Under the pieces are notes generated by a model. It was not told the origin of the DNA and made no database searches. It saw nothing but the letters and a program-made list of their open reading frames with translations. The translations under genes were made by a program, and so were the position numbers. Below, piece after piece: positions 61,725 to 64,000 of a stretch of 64,000 bases of DNA (positions are counted from its first letter, which is position 1; every line of letters starts with the position of its first letter). Source of the DNA: Nitrospira sp. (GTDB lineage: Bacteria > Nitrospirota > Nitrospiria > Nitrospirales > Nitrospiraceae); the NCBI GenBank assembly GCA_035968315.1, contig JAVYIN010000003.1:124001-188000 (forward strand), written 5' to 3'.

Positions 61725-62599
61725 GAAGGCCTGGCCGCCTCATTGAACCCCAGAATCTTCTGCAGCCCCTGAATGTCTTTTTCAACGGGACAGGCAAAGT
61801 CCCGGCTCCACTCCCACCAGGATCCAGGATAATTCCGGACCGTTTCATACCCCGCCAATTTCAAGATGAAGTAGAGCCAGGCCGACCGCACGCCGCCGGT
61901 GCAGTAGCACACGACCTCCTGCGACGGCTGCACGCCCTTGTCTTCCAGCGCCTCTCGAACCACCGCCAAATCTTTCACCGTGGCATCTTTATTGAGAAAC
62001 GTGTTCCACGGCACAAGAATCGCCGTAGGAATGTGTCCGGGCCTCGGAATGCCGGAGATTTCCTTCCCGAGATATTCCTCCAGACTGCGGGCATCGAGCA
62101 CGGCGGTCTGCGGATGCGGCTGCCGGACGATCAGCTTCAATTCGTCCTTGGTCATCATCACGCGCTTCACCGGCGCAGCCGTGAACGTGCCGGGCTTGGG
62201 CGTCTCAAGGCCGTGGCTGAACGGCCGCTTCTCCGCCGTCCACTTCACCCACCCGCCGTCGAGCACCTTGAGGTTCTGATGGCCGAGGTACTCCAGCATC
62301 CAAAACATCCGACCCTCATCGCCCCAGTTGTCGAACGGATTGGAGTAGATGATGACTTCGCTGTCGTTGCTGATGCCCAGCGCGCGCAGCCGCCGCTCGA
62401 TCTGCGCCACATCGGGATTGAGCAGCCCTTTGGGAATGGCGTTGGGATCGCTGTATTCATGCCAGGTGGAATGGACCGCGCCGGGAATATGGCCGCCGAA
62501 TTCGTAGGCCGACCGGCCGCGGACATCCAATATCACGAGGCCCGGTTCTTCCAGACGCTGCTGCAGGGTGTCGGTGTCGATGAGCAGTGGATGTGTCAT
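61721..62599 (-). CDS. Two-domain thiosulfate sulfurtransferase (rhodanese)
   Basis: About 292 residues from the ATG at 62597-62599, with AAGGA 6-7 bp upstream. An upstream TTG is less likely. The N-terminal rhodanese domain (VILDVRGRSAYEFGGHIPGA) is inactive-type. The C-terminal domain has VLDARSLEEYLGKEISG and the active loop VVCYCTGGVRSAW with the catalytic Cys. It moves sulfane sulfur from thiosulfate or 3-mercaptopyruvate. No signal peptide is seen. It follows the cytochrome gene by about 20 bp. Confidence 0.92.
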   Translation of the reverse strand: MTHPLLIDTDTLQQRLEEPGLVILDVRGRSAYEFGGHIPGAVHSTWHEYSDPNAIPKGLLNPDVAQIERRLRALGISNDSEVIIYSNPFDNWGDEGRMFWMLEYLGHQNLKVLDGGWVKWTAEKRPFSHGLETPKPGTFTAAPVKRVMMTKDELKLIVRQPHPQTAVLDARSLEEYLGKEISGIPRPGHIPTAILVPWNTFLNKDATVKDLAVVREALEDKGVQPSQEVVCYCTGGVRSAWLYFILKLAGYETVRNYPGSWWEWSRDFACPVEKDIQGLQKILGFNEAARPS

Positions 62600-62620
62600 G
62601 ATGTTCCTTCTCTTGAGCAA

Positions 62621-63907
62621 TCAGCCATCGGCTTTCAGTGGACAGCTTGTGGGTTCCGGCTGACGGCTGAGAGCGGACTGCTGATGGCTCTCACTGAGCG
62701 CTGCAGCCAGCGCGCCGGATAACGGAAAATCCCGTTCATAAATCACGAACCGATAGGGATCGGTCCCGGTCAGGCCATACTTGGTTTGCAGCATCTCGTG
62801 CTGCCCATCCGTTAGAATGTGGTACTGCACCCGCGCCTTGAGAATCAAGCCCTCTGATTGGGCCGGCACCTGATACGCAAACCGGTATTCCCGGCTGGCC
62901 AGGGGCAAGAGGCGGTTGTCATAGAGTTCGACAATGGCCGGCTGCCAGAGAATCCAGCGCCCCATCGTCGAATGCTGCTCCGCCAGCACCTTCTTCTGGG
63001 CATCTTCCACCAAGAACTCGACAGTGAAGTGCCGGTCGGGATCTCCCGTCGGGATCTTATGGCCAGCCCCGGCATTGATCAATGTCAGCGTAAACGCCAC
63101 CGACTGCCCCGGCTTCGGATCAGGCGGATCGGCCTTCACCTGCACGGCCACCGCCCGCTGGATCATATCCGGGTCATGCCCCCCGCGCCACAAATGCTGG
63201 CGGCCCCGGCGAATCGGGCTGTCCGTCGCCACCGGCCGGTCGATCTCCGGCATGTGGCAACTCTGGCAGATGAATCCACGCTCCTGCATAAAAAACTTGC
63301 CTTCGTACTCCGCATAGGTTCCGCAGGGGCCGACATTGTAGAACTGCGCCGGACCAGACACCACGTTGTGGCAACGCTGACAGACCTGCGTCGTACGGAA
63401 GTTGGGATCGAACTTCGTGGGATGCGGCGCGGCGGAATCTTCGAACGGGCCATAGATCACCCCGTCGCGCACATGGCACGCCGCGCACGTCACCGATTCC
63501 TTTTGATACGCGGGATCGTAGTGCGGATTGGGCTCCTGCACCGCCTTCTCGACGCGGCCGCGCGGGATCTCTTTGATCAAGGTGGGCTGCTGATTTTCCA
63601 GCGGCGTGTGGCAGTTCAGGCAGACCCAGATGTTCTTGTCCTTTTTCCAGTACGCCTGGAAAAAGGGATCTTCATAGGCTTTGGAATGGATGCTGGTCTT
63701 CCACTCATCATAGATCTCGCGATGGCACTGGCCGCAGGATTCCGCGCTGAGACTCGTCAGTCCGTCGGGCACTTTCTGTAACGGAATCGCGTGGGCATAC
63801 TCGTCGCGCAGCCCGAAAATCACGACCGGCTTGATTTCGGTGTAATACACATAGATCGCCACCGCCAGCACAACGACCCCGAGCCCAATCTTGAGTCCCC
63901 GGCTCAT
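62621..63907 (-). CDS. Membrane-anchored five-haem cytochrome c
   Basis: 428 residues. An uncleaved N-terminal helix (GLGVVVLAVAIYVYY) anchors it, with the rest in the periplasm. Five CxxCH motifs: CGQCH (about 58), CLNCH (96), CAACH (141), CQRCH (176) and CQSCH (214). A beta-sandwich-like region follows (about 250-380, GQSVAFTLTLINAGAGHKIP). It resembles cytochrome c-554-like and related multihaem proteins, and its electron partner is unknown. The last about 20 residues come from a palindromic repeat (62623-62689). The start overlaps the stop of the histone-deacetylase-like gene (ATGA). Confidence 0.88.
   Translation of the reverse strand: MSRGLKIGLGVVVLAVAIYVYYTEIKPVVIFGLRDEYAHAIPLQKVPDGLTSLSAESCGQCHREIYDEWKTSIHSKAYEDPFFQAYWKKDKNIWVCLNCHTPLENQQPTLIKEIPRGRVEKAVQEPNPHYDPAYQKESVTCAACHVRDGVIYGPFEDSAAPHPTKFDPNFRTTQVCQRCHNVVSGPAQFYNVGPCGTYAEYEGKFFMQERGFICQSCHMPEIDRPVATDSPIRRGRQHLWRGGHDPDMIQRAVAVQVKADPPDPKPGQSVAFTLTLINAGAGHKIPTGDPDRHFTVEFLVEDAQKKVLAEQHSTMGRWILWQPAIVELYDNRLLPLASREYRFAYQVPAQSEGLILKARVQYHILTDGQHEMLQTKYGLTGTDPYRFVIYERDFPLSGALAAALSESHQQSALSRQPEPTSCPLKADG
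62623..62689. repeat. AGCCATCGGC...GCTGATGGCT inverted repeat at the cytochrome 3' end
   Basis: Arms 62623-62632 and 62680-62689 are complementary apart from one position, with further GCTGACGGCTGAGAGC-type wording between. The stop codon of the cytochrome gene lies at its edge. It is translated as a low-complexity tail (ALSRQPEPTSCPLKADG). A fourth family of junction repeats. Confidence 0.6.
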
Positions 63908-64000
63908 GCGGCTAACAACGCTTGGATGTGAGCATCAACGGACGCCGCCAAAGCCGTGAGGTTATACCCGCCTTCGAGCGACGAGAGCACGCGCCCCTGC
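63904..64000 (-). CDS. Histone-deacetylase/acetoin-utilisation family protein, C-terminus only
   Basis: The 31 residues before a TGA at 63904-63906 read GRVLSSLEGGYNLTALAASV, matching the conserved LEGGYDL C-terminal motif of class I-type HDAC/AcuC enzymes. The N-terminal part is outside the window. It overlaps the start of the cytochrome gene (ATGA), so the two are coupled. Confidence 0.75.
   Translation of the reverse strand, partial: QGRVLSSLEGGYNLTALAASVDAHIQALLAA

Noticed and set aside
1-64000. tRNA, rRNA, SRP RNA or tmRNA genes
   Set aside because: I read the gaps between genes for cloverleaf arms and conserved RNA motifs and found none; short or divergent RNAs cannot be excluded without a covariance search.

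Overview
The window reads as chromosomal DNA of a Gram-negative, high-GC (about 60% by eye) bacterium, most likely a Nitrospira (phylum Nitrospirota). The evidence is a complete lipid A/LPS-core gene set next to a bacterial 20S proteasome locus (arc/mpa, dop, prcB, prcA, pafA). That combination is rare outside Actinobacteria but known from Nitrospirota. A SmbP-like His-rich periplasmic protein and a five-haem cytochrome c fit the same group. Genes are densely packed, often with ATGA or 1-15 bp junctions. No tRNA, rRNA, CRISPR array, transposase or integrase was seen.

Layout. 1-17.4 kb (minus strand) is an envelope-biogenesis block. In transcription order it runs bamA, two Skp-like chaperones, fabZ, lpxA, lpxI, a Gfo/Idh oxidoreductase, lpxB, msbA, a DUF374 acyltransferase carrying a frameshift, waaA, lpxK, a WaaF-GmhB fusion, two more GT9 heptosyltransferase-type genes, and a winged-helix regulator cut by the window edge. 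A good promoter lies about 210 bp upstream of bamA, divergent from galU. 17.7-24.6 kb (plus) holds galU, lon, thiL, a DUF2062 membrane protein, an HD-domain hydrolase and a small secreted protein. 24.6-25.7 kb is a Phd/RelE-type toxin-antitoxin module bounded by 174-bp direct repeats of the 3' end of an M23 peptidase gene. 25.5-32.9 kb (minus) is the proteasome operon, ending in that peptidase. 33-34.7 kb holds thiS-thiG-thiE. 35.3-39.5 kb holds ftsE-ftsX-envC-ctpA (cell-wall hydrolase control at division). 39.5-44.0 kb is the classic ffh-rpsP-rimM-trmD-rplS-rnhB-yraN operon. 44.2-54.3 kb mixes uvrB, an RRM protein, secreted proteins, an M28 peptidase, a TolC-type channel and membrane proteins. 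54.4-64 kb holds uvrA, an atypical PD-(D/E)XK-like gene, a CsgG-like/PDZ protein, yqgE, a nitrilase-family hydrolase, smbP, a rhodanese, a multihaem cytochrome and the end of a histone-deacetylase-family gene.

The most unusual structure is a set of short, wordy, often palindromic repeats that sit at gene junctions and run into reading frames. The most striking is a 9-bp unit (GGTCTGTCT and variants). It joins WaaF to GmhB in one frame, inserts a peptide into WaaA and can extend the N-terminus of the Gfo/Idh protein. Because 9 is a multiple of 3, copy-number change keeps the frame. Other points worth checking are an A9 slippery run in the acyltransferase, the absence of any Pup/UBact-sized gene inside an otherwise complete pupylation-proteasome operon, and the repeat-bounded toxin-antitoxin module.
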